Both the position numbers and the translations under genes were made by a program. This document shows, piece after piece, positions 16,983 through 27,400 of a stretch of DNA of 64,000 nucleotides. Origin of the DNA: DASRAU01 sp035638075 (GTDB taxonomy: Bacteria > Acidobacteriota > Polarisedimenticolia > Gp22-AA2); contig DASRAU010000024.1 of assembly GCA_035638075.1 (NCBI GenBank), forward strand, positions 62,001-126,000. Reading direction: 5' to 3'. A model generated the notes under the pieces. That model was given only the letters and a program-made list of their open reading frames with translations, was not told the origin of the DNA and searched no databases. Position 1 is the stretch's first letter, and each line of letters starts with the position of its first letter.

Positions 16983-17500
16983 GGGACGCGCACCTCGCCG
17001 GCGCGGTAGGCAGCGGCCAGATCCACGTACGACGCCGCATTCCGGACGATGCGCTCGATCTCCTCGTCCTTGAGCGGCCGCACCACGCGCCCGGGGATTC
17101 CAAGGACGAGCGAGCCCGAAGGGATGGTCGTCCCCTCCGGCACCACCGCCCCGGCCCCGATGATCGAGTGACGACCGATGTGACAACCGCTCAGAACCAC
17201 CGCCTTCATCGCCACCAGCACCTCGTCCTCCACGATGGCGCCGTGAACGATCGCGCCGTGCCCGAGCGTCACCCGGCGACCGAGTCGCACCGGCCCGTCG
17301 CGTTCCACGTGCAGGACGCACTGGTCCTGCACGTTGCTCTCCTCGCCGATGGCGATCGGCGCCAGGTCGCCGCGCACCGTCGCCTGGAACCAGACCGAAG
17401 CACGCGCGCCGATCGACACCTCGCCGACGAGCGCCGCCCCCGGCGCCACCCAGGCGCTCGGATCGACCCTCAACTGCGTTTTGCAGAACCTCGACGTCAT
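16979..17500 (-). CDS. Gamma-carbonic anhydrase family (YrdA/PaaY-like) hexapeptide protein
   Basis: 173-aa left-handed beta-helix protein. Imperfect hexapeptide repeats run through residues 15-150, with family landmarks ASVWFQATVRGDLAPI, SNVQDQCVLHV, VTLGHGAIVHG, IGAGAVVPEG and GIPGRVVR. The His residues of CVLHV and LGHGAIVHG are the usual metal ligands. It may hydrate CO2 or hydrolyse thioesters; many members are untested. It heads an operon with nrnA and has a near-consensus promoter at 17527-17555 and a GAGGAG ribosome site. Confidence 0.88.
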   Translation of the reverse strand: MTSRFCKTQLRVDPSAWVAPGAALVGEVSIGARASVWFQATVRGDLAPIAIGEESNVQDQCVLHVERDGPVRLGRRVTLGHGAIVHGAIVEDEVLVAMKAVVLSGCHIGRHSIIGAGAVVPEGTTIPSGSLVLGIPGRVVRPLKDEEIERIVRNAASYVDLAAAYRAGEVRVP

Positions 17501-17526
17501 TTTCTCCTCGCACTGCGAAGCCGGCG

Positions 17527-17555
17527 AATATAGGCCACCCTCGCGGGAGTGTCAA
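17527..17555 (-). promoter_or_regulatory. Near-consensus sigma70 promoter
   Basis: On the minus strand: TTGACA, a 17-base spacer, then TATATT. It is the best promoter in the window and drives the gamma-carbonic anhydrase/nrnA/membrane-protein operon, with a predicted start about 20 bases before the ATG at 17500. Confidence 0.8.
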
Positions 17556-17581
17556 CAAATCAGGGGATGAGCGATTCAGCC

Positions 17582-17668
17582 TTCAGCGAGGGCGGGGGCG
17601 AGGGGTCGGCTCCGCCCAGCTACGCGGGCTGCGTCCGCTTTCGTCCTACCCGCCCCCAACTCGCTGAA
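17582..17668. repeat. Inverted-repeat element in the 17.5-17.86 kb gap
   Basis: TTCAGCGAG (17582-17590) and CTCGCTGAA (17660-17668) are exact inverted copies. The next bases inside are partly complementary G/C runs (GGCGGGGGCG against CGCCCCC). Outside them, GATGAGCGATTCAGC at 17566 is loosely mirrored by GCTGAATAGACGCGTCATC ending at 17682. The 87-base core could be a strong hairpin or a small dispersed repeat. The rest of the gene-free stretch (17683-17864) shows only low-complexity GAGC/CTCT sequence. Confidence 0.5.
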
Positions 17669-17864
17669 TAGACGCGTCATCGCCCGTGAGCCTCCCGGCA
17701 CATCCTCCGCCGCTCTCTCTCTCGCTCGCCCGCTCGTCCGGACGCAGGTTTCTCCTTCGCAAACTCCCTCCCTGACGCGACCCTAGTAGCGTCCAGAAGC
17801 CGGCGATGACTCCACCGATCTATCGAACATTTAGAGGACGAATTTCGGGAAGGTGGACATGGGT

Positions 17865-20810
17865 TCAGCGGGATGACGAGGAAGAAGCCGCCCCGAGCAG
17901 CGAGTCCCGCACCACCTTGATCGGATGCACGACGCGCACCCCCGCCCCCTGTTCGATCTGGATCTTGCAGGTGCCGCAGCCGGTGGCGACGACGTTCGTT
18001 CCGGTCGCCGCGACGCTGTCGAACAAGGGCCGCCCCATCCGCATCGACTGATCGAAGTTGCACGACTTCATCCCGAAGGTTCCGGCGATGCCGCAGCAGT
18101 GGTCCTTCACGATCGGCACCACCTCGACCCCGGGCACCAGGCGCAGCAGCCGGACGACCGAGTCGCCCATGCCGCGCGCCTGGAAATGACACGGATTGTG
18201 ATAGGTCAGGCGCAGCGGCACCGGCCGCAGGTGGGCGCGCAGTTCGGGGCGGGCCTCCAGCCGCTCGAGGACGTAGTCGCCGACGTCGCGCAGGTGGCGC
18301 GCCAGCACTTCCGACTGCGGCGTCCCGAGGAGACGGGGCGTGTCCTCGACCAGCGCCAGGCCGCAGGACGGAGCGCTGTATACCGGCGTGTAGCCGCGCC
18401 GCAGCAGATCCATGAAGGCCGCGACGTTGCGGGCCGCCGCGGGACGCACGTCGTCGAGGTGGCCGTAGGTGATGGCGGCGATGCCGCAGCACTCCTGCGG
18501 CGGGATCGCCACCGTGCAGCCCAGGGCCTCGAGGAGATCGATCGCTGCGCGCCCTTCCCCTTCGACGTCCTGGTAGCCGCCGAAGCAGCCGTGGAAATAA
18601 GCCACCTTGTCGCCGTCCGGATCGACCGACGGCAGCCGTGGCGCCAGCGGCTCTGAATCGAAGGCCTGCATGCGGCGCCCGGCGGCGAGCCCGGTCCAGG
18701 GGGCCATCAGGCGTCTCAGGAGCGGCGTGTTCATGGCGGCGTTGGCGAAAGGCGCTGTCGCCGCTCCCAGCCGCAGCAGGGGCCCCGAGGCGGTGAGCAC
18801 CCGGTCGGCGTGGCGCTTGCCGTTCGCCCGGACGTAAGCCTCCTTCGCGAGGATTGCCATCCCGGGGATGTCGATCGCCGTCGGGCACTCGGAATGACAG
18901 AGGCGACAGTTCACGCACAGGTCCATGACCTGCTTGAAGGCGTCGGTGGCGATCGCCCCGGCCGGCAGTCGGCCGGAGAGCGTGGCGCGCAGGAGATTCC
19001 CCTTGGCGCGTGCCGTCGCCGCCTCATCCCCCGTCTCCACGGCCACCGGGCAGTAGTGGCGGCAGGCGCCGCAGCCATGGCACTTCTCGATCTCCCGCTG
19101 CCACGGCTCGTCGTCGAGCGTCGTCGTGGTCGCGACCCGGACGTAGTCGGCGCCGTAGCGCAGGTGGTCGGTGAGGTGCGCGGCGCCGTCGTGGACGATG
19201 ATGCCGGGGTTGAGGATCCCTCCGGGATCGAAGAGCCGCTTCACCTCGGCGAAGACCGATGTCAGCGGGCCGTAGGCGCGCTCCAGGAACGGGGTCCGGA
19301 GACGGCCGTCGCCGTGCTCGCCGGAGAGTGACCCGCCGAGTCCGATGACCAGGTCGGTGAACTCCCCGGCGATCGTCTCCATGAGCGCCAGGTGCGCCGG
19401 GTCGCGCTGGTTCATCAAGGGATTGCAATGCAGGTTGCAGTCGCCGGCGTGCCCGAAGATCGCCGCCTGCAGCCCGTGCCCCTTCAGGAGATCGCGCAGC
19501 TTCCGGACGAACTCCGCCATCCGCTCCGGGTGCACCGCGGCGTCCTCGATGAAGCGGGTGTTGCGCAGCCGCCCCTCGCGGCGCGACAGGATCGGCGAGG
19601 CGGCCTTGCGCACCGCCCAGACACGGGCGATCTCCTCCGGCCGCGTCGCCTGGCGCACCTCGGTCGCCAGCCGCAGCCGCGAAACCAGCGCCGTCGCGAT
19701 GGCCTCGAGGCGGGAGCGCACCTCCCGCTCTTCGTCGCCATCCACTTCGACGATCAGGATCGCCTCGGTCCCCGCCGGGAAGCTGGCCCCGAGGGCCGGG
19801 TCGGCCTCCCGGACCACCTCGACGAAGATGCGATCGAGCAGCTCGACCGCGGCGGGGCGATGGCGCAGGATCTCGACCACCGCCCCCCCCGCCTTCTCCA
19901 GATCGTCGAAGAGGACGAGCGCGGTGGCCTTCGCCTTGGGGATCGGCAGCGTCCGCAACGTGGCGTCGAGGACGATGCCGAGCGTCCCTTCCGAGCCGCA
20001 GAAAAGCGGCGCGAGATCGACCGCGTCCGGCGTCGCGGTCTCGCGCAGGGCGTAGCCCGAGGAGTTCCTCCGCGTCCGCGGCTGGTGCTTTTCGACGAGG
20101 TCGCGGCCGCGGGCCACGATCGCCCGGACCCCGCGCGCCAGTCGGCGTCCCGCTGCCTCCGCGGCCGGGCCGCCGGGGCCGGTCGCGACCCCGGGCATGG
20201 CCTCCGCCAGATCCGCGGGGCGCCACCGTTCCGTCTCGATCACCTCGCCGCTCGCCAGCGCGACGCGCAGCGACACGCAGTTGTCGCGGGTGGCGCCGTG
20301 CCCGACGGTGTGCGAGCCGCCGGCGTTGTTCGCCACCATCCCGCCCAGGGTGCACCACGCGGACGACGACGGATCGGGGGCGAAGTGCACGCCGTGCGCC
20401 CGCAGCACGCGATTCAGGTCGGCCTGGATCACCCCCGGCTCGACGCGCACCGTCCCCCGCTCCGGATCGATGTCCCGGATCCGCCGGAAGTGCTTCGAGA
20501 GATCGAGGACGATGCCGCGTCCGAGCGTCGCGCCGGTCAGCCCGGAGCCGCCGCCGCGCGGGGTGACCGGCAGGCCGTGGGCCCGCGCGTAATCGAGGAC
20601 CGCCACGACGTCCGCCTCGTGCCGCGGCCGCACGGCGCCGAGCGGCTCCACCTGGTAGATGCAGGCGGCGGTGCTGTAGAGGATGCGATCGACCGGCTCG
20701 AACAGCACCTCTCCTTCGAGGCGCGATCGCAGATCGGCCGCGACGTCGCGCGGGTCGATCCCGGCGACCACGGAGGCCGCGGATCCGGCCTGCGGTTCCG
20801 TCACCATCAC
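17865..20810 (-). CDS. FAD-linked D-2-hydroxyacid dehydrogenase fused to Fe-S/CCG domains
   Basis: 981-aa fusion of a GlcD/D-lactate dehydrogenase-type flavoprotein with a GlcF/LutA-type Fe-S part (YdiJ-like layout). Residues 1-260 form the FAD-binding domain (VTPRGGGSGLTG, TLGGMVANNAGG), and 260-530 the FAD-oxidase C-terminal domain (IFGHAGDCNLHCNPL, GEHGDGRL). Two 4Fe-4S motifs follow near 570-650 (CHGCGACRHYC, CVNCRLCHSECP). Two CCG domains fill 720-960 (ECCGIAAITYG, DHCCGIAGTFG). It would oxidise D-lactate, glycolate or D-2-hydroxyglutarate and pass electrons to the quinone pool. The substrate is not readable from sequence. The downstream moaB-to-dld gap is only 4 bases. Confidence 0.88.
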   Translation of the reverse strand: MMVTEPQAGSAASVVAGIDPRDVAADLRSRLEGEVLFEPVDRILYSTAACIYQVEPLGAVRPRHEADVVAVLDYARAHGLPVTPRGGGSGLTGATLGRGIVLDLSKHFRRIRDIDPERGTVRVEPGVIQADLNRVLRAHGVHFAPDPSSSAWCTLGGMVANNAGGSHTVGHGATRDNCVSLRVALASGEVIETERWRPADLAEAMPGVATGPGGPAAEAAGRRLARGVRAIVARGRDLVEKHQPRTRRNSSGYALRETATPDAVDLAPLFCGSEGTLGIVLDATLRTLPIPKAKATALVLFDDLEKAGGAVVEILRHRPAAVELLDRIFVEVVREADPALGASFPAGTEAILIVEVDGDEEREVRSRLEAIATALVSRLRLATEVRQATRPEEIARVWAVRKAASPILSRREGRLRNTRFIEDAAVHPERMAEFVRKLRDLLKGHGLQAAIFGHAGDCNLHCNPLMNQRDPAHLALMETIAGEFTDLVIGLGGSLSGEHGDGRLRTPFLERAYGPLTSVFAEVKRLFDPGGILNPGIIVHDGAAHLTDHLRYGADYVRVATTTTLDDEPWQREIEKCHGCGACRHYCPVAVETGDEAATARAKGNLLRATLSGRLPAGAIATDAFKQVMDLCVNCRLCHSECPTAIDIPGMAILAKEAYVRANGKRHADRVLTASGPLLRLGAATAPFANAAMNTPLLRRLMAPWTGLAAGRRMQAFDSEPLAPRLPSVDPDGDKVAYFHGCFGGYQDVEGEGRAAIDLLEALGCTVAIPPQECCGIAAITYGHLDDVRPAAARNVAAFMDLLRRGYTPVYSAPSCGLALVEDTPRLLGTPQSEVLARHLRDVGDYVLERLEARPELRAHLRPVPLRLTYHNPCHFQARGMGDSVVRLLRLVPGVEVVPIVKDHCCGIAGTFGMKSCNFDQSMRMGRPLFDSVAATGTNVVATGCGTCKIQIEQGAGVRVVHPIKVVRDSLLGAASSSSSR

Positions 20811-20814
20811 GCCT

Positions 20815-21360
20815 TCACCGCCTCACCGTCCGCCCGGCACGCCGGGCGCGTTGCGGTGCGCCGGCCAGAAGCCCCGCGACGTGGCGGAGTTCCGGCAGGA
20901 TGAGCCGGTTCACCGCCAGCCGCACCGCCGCGGGGGATCCCGGCATGGCGAACAGCACCATCCCGCGGCAGGTCCCGGCGACCGCGCGGCTGAGCATCGC
21001 GGCCGCGCCGATCTCACGATAGCTGAGCGCCCGGAACAGCTCGCCGAACCCGTCGAGCCGCTTCTCGAGCAGCCCCGCGACCGCTTCGTACGTCCGATCA
21101 CGCGCGGCGATGCCGGTCCCTCCGGTGATCAGGACGACACGCGCCCGGCCTTCGCGCGCCCAGCGCCTCAGGCACGCCCGCACGGCGCGCGGCTCGTCCC
21201 TCACGATCGCGGTCGCGGCCACCTCGTGGCCACCCCGCGTCAGGCGCGCCCGCAGCCACGCCCCGCTCTCGTCGGTCGCGGGCGTGCGGGTGTCGCTGAC
21301 AGTGAGGAGGGCGCACGGGACCGCCAGGGGTCCTGTCTGCCGATGCCGCGTGTGGCTCAT
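20815..21360 (-). CDS. moaB: Molybdenum cofactor biosynthesis protein, MoaB/MogA type
   Basis: 181-aa MoCF-fold protein that adenylylates molybdopterin. Family motifs are ALLTVSDTRTPATDESG, VVLITGGTGIAARD and FAMPGSPAAVRLAVN. I start at the ATG at 21360, which has GGGAG at 8 bases; an ATG two codons earlier (21366) is also possible but too close to that site. The dld gene follows after 4 bases. With moaD/moaE at 7 kb it indicates an active molybdopterin pathway. Confidence 0.88.
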   Translation of the reverse strand: MSHTRHRQTGPLAVPCALLTVSDTRTPATDESGAWLRARLTRGGHEVAATAIVRDEPRAVRACLRRWAREGRARVVLITGGTGIAARDRTYEAVAGLLEKRLDGFGELFRALSYREIGAAAMLSRAVAGTCRGMVLFAMPGSPAAVRLAVNRLILPELRHVAGLLAGAPQRARRAGRTVRR

Positions 21361-21409
21361 GACCATCGCTCCCGGAGGCCGCGCGGGGTACCGGAAGCGC
21401 CCGGGCGCT

Positions 21410-22918
<1,509 letters not shown>

Positions 22919-22937
22919 AGGCCCGGCCCGCTCCGCG

Positions 22938-24917
22938 TCAGGCGCGGCCCCGCAGGAGGGTCTTGAGGCGTTCGGCGATGCGGGCCGGCGACAGGCCGAC
23001 CTCTTCGAGGAGCTGGCCGACGGATCCGTGCGTCACGAAGCGGTCCGGCAGGCCGAAGTGGTGCAGCGCCGGCGACGGGTTGCCGGACGCCGCGAGCGCC
23101 TCGTGCACCGCCGCTCCGAACCCACCGCACAGCGAGTTCTCCTCGAGCGTCACGAGCACCGGGACCGAGGCGGCGCTTTCGGCCAGCATCTTTTCGTCGA
23201 GCGGCTTGACGAAGCGCGCATTGACGACGCCGACGTCGAGCCCGTCCGCGCCCAGGAGCGTCCGCACCGCTTCGGCGGTCTCGACCATCGAGCCGACCGC
23301 GAGCAGATCGGCATCCTTCCCGGGGGCGAGGCGCTCCCACGAGCCGATGGGCAGGCGCTGCGGCGCGCGATCGGGCGAGAAGCGCCGGCTGGCCCGCTTC
23401 GGGTACCGGATGGCAAAGGGCCGATCGGCCTGGTCGACGGCGGTCTTCAGGAGATCGGCCAGCTCGTCGCCGTCCTTGGGCGCGGCGACGACGAAGTTCG
23501 GCACCGCTCTCAGATAAGACAGGTCGAAAGCGCCATGGTGCGTCGGACCGTCGGCGCCAACGAGGCCCGCGCGGTCGAGGCAGAAGACGACGGGCAGCTT
23601 CTGCACGCCGACGTCGTGGATGATCTGGTCGTAGGCGCGCTGCAGGAAGGTGGAGTAGATCGCCGCCACCGGACGCATGCCGGAGATCGCCAGGCCCGCC
23701 GCGAAGGTCACGCCGTAGCCCTCGGCGATGCCGACGTCGTGGAAGCGATCGGGATGGCGCTCCTTGAACTTCACGAGGCCCGTGCCGTCCGCCATCGCCG
23801 CGGTCAGCGCGACGACGCGCGCGTCCTCGGTCGCGAGGCGCGACAGCGTGTCGCACAGCACCTTGTTGTAGTCCGGCGCCGCGCCCTTGCCGGCGGCCGC
23901 CATCTGGCCGCTGGCCGGGTCGAACGCGGTGACGCCGTGGTAGACGCACGAGTCGGCCTCGGCGAAGGAGTAGCCCTTCCCCTTCTTGGTGATGACGTGC
24001 AGGAGCCGCGGGCCCTTCACCTTCTTGAGGTTCTGCAGCACGCTGACGAGCTCGTCGAGGTCGTGCCCGTCGATCGGACCGTAGTACTTGAACCCGAGCG
24101 CCTGGAAGAGGCCGCCCGGGACGAAGAAGTCCTTGACGCCGCGCTCCAGGCGCTTCGCCAGCTCCCCCGCCGGCTCGCCGAGCGGCAGCTTCTTCGCCAG
24201 ATGCCGCACCTCGTCGCGCATCTTGTTGTAGGTGCCGCTCGAGGTGATGTCGGTCAGGTGCCGGGCGATCGCCCCGACGTTCGGCGAGATCGACATCTCG
24301 TTGTCGTTGAGGATCACGAGCAAATCGCGCTCGGAATGGCCGGCGTTGTTGAGGCCCTCGTACGCCAGCCCGCCGGTCATCGCCCCGTCGCCCGTGATGG
24401 TGACGACATGGTGGTCCTCGCCGGCCATGTCGCGCGCCACGACCATGCCCATGGCGGCGGCGATCGAGGTGCTGGCGTGCGCCACGCCGAAGGCGTCGTA
24501 GGGCGACTCCGACGGAAGGATGAACCCGGACAACCCGTGGTACTGGCGCAGCGACGGCAGGCGGTCGCGCCGGCCGGTGAGCACCTTGTGGCCGTAGGCC
24601 TGGTGCCCCACGTCCCAGACGATCTTGTCCTTCGGAGCGTCGTAGACGGCGTGCAGCGCGATGGTCAGCTCGACGACGCCCAGGCTCGGCGCCAGGTGCC
24701 CGCCGGTGCGCGACACGACCTCGATGATGTACTGCCGCAGCTCGTCGGCGAGCTGCCGGAGCTGCGCCGCGTCGAGCGCCTTCAGGTCGGCCGGGGATTC
24801 GATGCGCGGCAGGAGGGGGGACGCGGCTTCGCGCGCAGCGGTGTCACCCCGCGCCTCGGCCCTCTCGGCGCCTCGCGCCAGGGGGAGCTGCATCTTCCCG
24901 CTGAGGACCTCGGACAT
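22938..24917 (-). CDS. dxs: 1-Deoxy-D-xylulose-5-phosphate synthase
   Basis: 659-aa thiamine-diphosphate enzyme that joins pyruvate and glyceraldehyde 3-phosphate in the first step of the MEP isoprenoid pathway. It has GGHLAPSLGVVELTIALH, VWDVGHQAYGHK, the TPP motif ITGDGAMTGGLAYE, GPIDGHDLDEL, and in the C-terminal half AEGYGVTFAAGLA and DRAGLVGADGPTHHG. There are about 35 extra residues at the N-terminus before the core. A promoter-like pair lies just upstream (24929-24958). Length and motifs are canonical. Confidence 0.97.
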   Translation of the reverse strand: MSEVLSGKMQLPLARGAERAEARGDTAAREAASPLLPRIESPADLKALDAAQLRQLADELRQYIIEVVSRTGGHLAPSLGVVELTIALHAVYDAPKDKIVWDVGHQAYGHKVLTGRRDRLPSLRQYHGLSGFILPSESPYDAFGVAHASTSIAAAMGMVVARDMAGEDHHVVTITGDGAMTGGLAYEGLNNAGHSERDLLVILNDNEMSISPNVGAIARHLTDITSSGTYNKMRDEVRHLAKKLPLGEPAGELAKRLERGVKDFFVPGGLFQALGFKYYGPIDGHDLDELVSVLQNLKKVKGPRLLHVITKKGKGYSFAEADSCVYHGVTAFDPASGQMAAAGKGAAPDYNKVLCDTLSRLATEDARVVALTAAMADGTGLVKFKERHPDRFHDVGIAEGYGVTFAAGLAISGMRPVAAIYSTFLQRAYDQIIHDVGVQKLPVVFCLDRAGLVGADGPTHHGAFDLSYLRAVPNFVVAAPKDGDELADLLKTAVDQADRPFAIRYPKRASRRFSPDRAPQRLPIGSWERLAPGKDADLLAVGSMVETAEAVRTLLGADGLDVGVVNARFVKPLDEKMLAESAASVPVLVTLEENSLCGGFGAAVHEALAASGNPSPALHHFGLPDRFVTHGSVGQLLEEVGLSPARIAERLKTLLRGRA

Positions 24918-24928
24918 CTCGGGCGGGG

Positions 24929-24958
24929 ATGTTAGCGAGGTCGGGGCCGGGGGGTCAA
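24929..24958 (-). promoter_or_regulatory. Possible sigma70 promoter of dxs
   Basis: On the minus strand TTGACC and TAACAT are separated by 18 bases, with the -10 box about 12 bases before the dxs ATG at 24917. The leader would be very short. Confidence 0.45.
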
Positions 24959-25017
24959 GCGATCCCTCAGGTCGCGTGTGACGAGCGTGCTATTCTCCGG
25001 CGCGGGAACCCGCCGCG

Positions 25018-25695
25018 TTGATCCCCTTCAAGGACGACAACCCGACCCGCCTGGTGCCGTACATCACCATCGCGTTGCTTCTGATCAACATCGCGGTGTT
25101 CGTCCGGATGCTGCTCCTGCCGCCCGAAGCCCAGCAGACCTGGGTGCTGCGCCTGGCGATCATCCCGTACGACCTGACCCATCTGCCCCTCGGCCGTCCC
25201 GATCGCTGGCCCCTGCACCTGGTGCCGCTCGTCACCGCGATGTTCGTGCACGCAGGGTGGCTGCACCTGATCGGCAACCTGCTCTACCTGTGGATCTTCG
25301 GGAACAACGTCGAGGACGTGATGGGGCACGGCCGCTTCATCGTCTTCTACACCCTGTGCGGCCTCCTGGCGGCGTCGGTGCAGGTGGCGGCCCGGCCGGA
25401 GTCGCGCGTCCCGATGATCGGGGCGTCCGGCGCCATCGCCGGGGTGCTGGGCGCCTATCTCGTGCTCTTTCCGACGGCGCGGGTGCGGACCCTCCTGTTT
25501 CTCATCGTGATCGTGCGCGTGGTGGCGCTGCCCGCGCTCATCGTCCTCGGCGTCTGGCTTCTCCTGCAGCTCATCGCGGCGGGGCGTGGCGGCGGCGAGG
25601 GGGTGGCGTGGTTCGCGCACCTCGGCGGGTTCCTCGCGGGGGCGCTGCTCATCGTCCCCTTCCGGCGCAAGCGACCCCGGCAGGCGCTGTACTGA
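25018..25695 (+). CDS. Rhomboid-family intramembrane serine protease
   Basis: 225-aa protein with six predicted membrane helices. It shows the conserved HAGWLHLIGNLLYLWIFG segment, the nucleophile motif GASGAIAGVLGAY and the catalytic His in WFAHLGGFLAG. The likely start is TTG at 25018 (MIPFKDDNPTR), because this N-terminus is typical of the family and no upstream ATG fits. It diverges from dxs with a 100-base spacer. Substrates are unknown. Confidence 0.9.
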   Translation: MIPFKDDNPTRLVPYITIALLLINIAVFVRMLLLPPEAQQTWVLRLAIIPYDLTHLPLGRPDRWPLHLVPLVTAMFVHAGWLHLIGNLLYLWIFGNNVEDVMGHGRFIVFYTLCGLLAASVQVAARPESRVPMIGASGAIAGVLGAYLVLFPTARVRTLLFLIVIVRVVALPALIVLGVWLLLQLIAAGRGGGEGVAWFAHLGGFLAGALLIVPFRRKRPRQALY

Positions 25696-25749
25696 CGGAC
25701 GAGCCGACCCTCCGGATGGCGGACGGCCGGCCCGGGAGGGCCGATCGCC

Positions 25750-26343
25750 TCAGCCCTGGGTGGGAGGCGACAGCGCCAGCCCGATCTCGGCGAAGAGGGC
25801 GATGGCGCGCGCGTGCAAGTCGGCGATGGTGCCGTCGTTGACCAGGACCCGATCGGCGAGCGCCAGCGTGGCGCGGAGCTGCTGACCGGTCTCCGCGCGG
25901 GCGTTCTCCTGCTCCTCCTGGCGCTGGAACTCCTGGAGCGTGGCGCCGTCCCCGAGCCGGCTGCGCAGGCGCGACCGCTCGAAGCGGAGCGGCAGCGGAG
26001 CATCCACACCGATGAGCACGAAGGCGGGCAGGCCCCGGAGGATCGCGACCTCGGCGGGACCGCGGATCGAATCGACGGCCGCCTGCCCCTGCAGCCGCGG
26101 CAGGATGCGGGCGGCGAGGACTCCCGGTCCCTCCTCGGTGCGCAGGCGGACGCCCGTGGCGATCAGGTTGTCGCGCGACGGCGGCAGCCCCGCCGCGGCG
26201 GCGGCCTCACGCACGACGTCGGACAGCGAGTGAACGGAGAATCCCCGCGCCGACAGAAACTTGGCCACCTCCCCCTTCCCGGAGGCATTCGGGCCGGTCA
26301 GCCCGACGATCGACGGAGGGGGGCGCGTGATGGGAGGGTTCAG
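25750..26343 (-). CDS. P-loop kinase of the UPF0200/dephospho-CoA-kinase-like type, unusual start
   Basis: About 197-aa nucleotide-binding protein. GLTGPNASGKGEVAKF is a clear Walker A, followed by FSVHSLSDVVREAA, RDNLIATG and a C-terminal ADRVLVNDGTIADL. This layout matches archaeal UPF0200/dephospho-CoA kinase-like proteins and the kinase domain fused to some dCTP deaminases. No ATG, GTG or TTG occurs in frame upstream of the Walker A; the first conventional start (26268) would delete the P-loop. I extend to a CTG at 26343 that overlaps the upstream stop as CTGA, like the many ATGA/GTGA joints here. A frameshift or sequence error is the alternative. Substrate unknown. Confidence 0.7.
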   Translation of the reverse strand: MNPPITRPPPSIVGLTGPNASGKGEVAKFLSARGFSVHSLSDVVREAAAAAGLPPSRDNLIATGVRLRTEEGPGVLAARILPRLQGQAAVDSIRGPAEVAILRGLPAFVLIGVDAPLPLRFERSRLRSRLGDGATLQEFQRQEEQENARAETGQQLRATLALADRVLVNDGTIADLHARAIALFAEIGLALSPPTQG

Positions 26344-27275
26344 TTCCCGGAATCGCCGCCGGAAGGAGACTCGTTGTCCGAAGAGCTGCCGTCGTCGGAG
26401 GAATCGGAGCTCCCGGAGTCCGCGTCGTTCGGCTCGGGATCAGGAGGAGGCGGTGGAGGCGGCGTCGCAGCGGCCGGCGGAGGCGTCTGGGGCGGCGCGG
26501 CGGCCGGAGGCGCCTGCTGCTGCGCCGGCTGTCCGGACTGGGCCGTCTGGCTGCCGGCGCCGGGCTGGCCGGATCCGGCCTGCCCGGCGGCGTTCGGCTG
26601 GCCCGGAGCATTGGGCTGACCGGGGGGCGTGGCATTCGGCGCGCCCTGCGACCCCTGGCCCTGGTTCATCTGGGCGCCCGACGGCAGGCCGTGGTTGTAG
26701 GGGTTGTAGCCCCGGCGACCGCGCTGCATCGCACCCGGGCCACCCGTCATGCCCGGGCCGCGGCCCCCCTGGCGGCTCATCCCGCCCGGTGGGGTGGACT
26801 GGATTGCCTGCCCCTGCGGCGCTGCTTTGGGAGCCTCGCCGTCCGGGAGATCACCTCCGACCGACAGGGGCGGCGCCATCTTCAGGGCGCTGTTCTGCGC
26901 CACGTGTCCGCCCGTTCCCGGTCCGGCCGGAACCGCCGACTGCGGCTGTGGGACCGGCTGCGCCGGCGCCGCCGTGGGCTGCTGCGGGATGATGGCGGTC
27001 ACCTGCGTCTGCGGGGCGGCGACCGGGGCCGGGGGCGAAAGGTTCAGATCCTCGATCCGATCGATCTGCACCGTCGGGATGCCAATCCGTCCGCCCCCCT
27101 CGATCTCGAGGATGGTGAGCTTGGGCCCCTTCTCCACCGTCTTCACCGTGATCGCCTTGCCGTTGGTGAAGTACACGACCTGGTCGGCCCGGGCGAAACC
27201 CGGGATCGCGAGCAGGCACGCGGCGACCAGAATCAGGCTGGTGGTTCGGATCGTGGAACGGCGGCGAAGCGACAT
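26340..27275 (-). CDS. Exported Pro/Gln/Gly-rich protein of unknown function
   Basis: 311-aa protein with a signal peptide (about residues 1-30, ending FARA). It has a small folded N-terminal domain of some 50 residues (VVYFTNGKAITVKTVEK, IGIPTVQIDRIEDL), then about 220 residues of low complexity: PQPQ, GQPNAPGQPNAAGQ repeats, a run of seven prolines and an acidic SSDSSDD tail. I do not recognise the folded part. The tail looks like a cell-wall- or envelope-spanning linker. It is followed, with a CTGA overlap, by the P-loop kinase gene. Confidence 0.7.
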   Translation of the reverse strand: MSLRRRSTIRTTSLILVAACLLAIPGFARADQVVYFTNGKAITVKTVEKGPKLTILEIEGGGRIGIPTVQIDRIEDLNLSPPAPVAAPQTQVTAIIPQQPTAAPAQPVPQPQSAVPAGPGTGGHVAQNSALKMAPPLSVGGDLPDGEAPKAAPQGQAIQSTPPGGMSRQGGRGPGMTGGPGAMQRGRRGYNPYNHGLPSGAQMNQGQGSQGAPNATPPGQPNAPGQPNAAGQAGSGQPGAGSQTAQSGQPAQQQAPPAAAPPQTPPPAAATPPPPPPPDPEPNDADSGSSDSSDDGSSSDNESPSGGDSGN

Positions 27276-27400
27276 GAGTCACACCCTCTGGGAACGTTCC
27301 CCCGGACTGTTCGGAACGGGAGGGGGGCGCCGGGAGTGTACCGCGAGACCCCCCCGGGAGCAATCGAAATCCCCCCCCTTCCTCAGGGGGTCCGAGGGAG

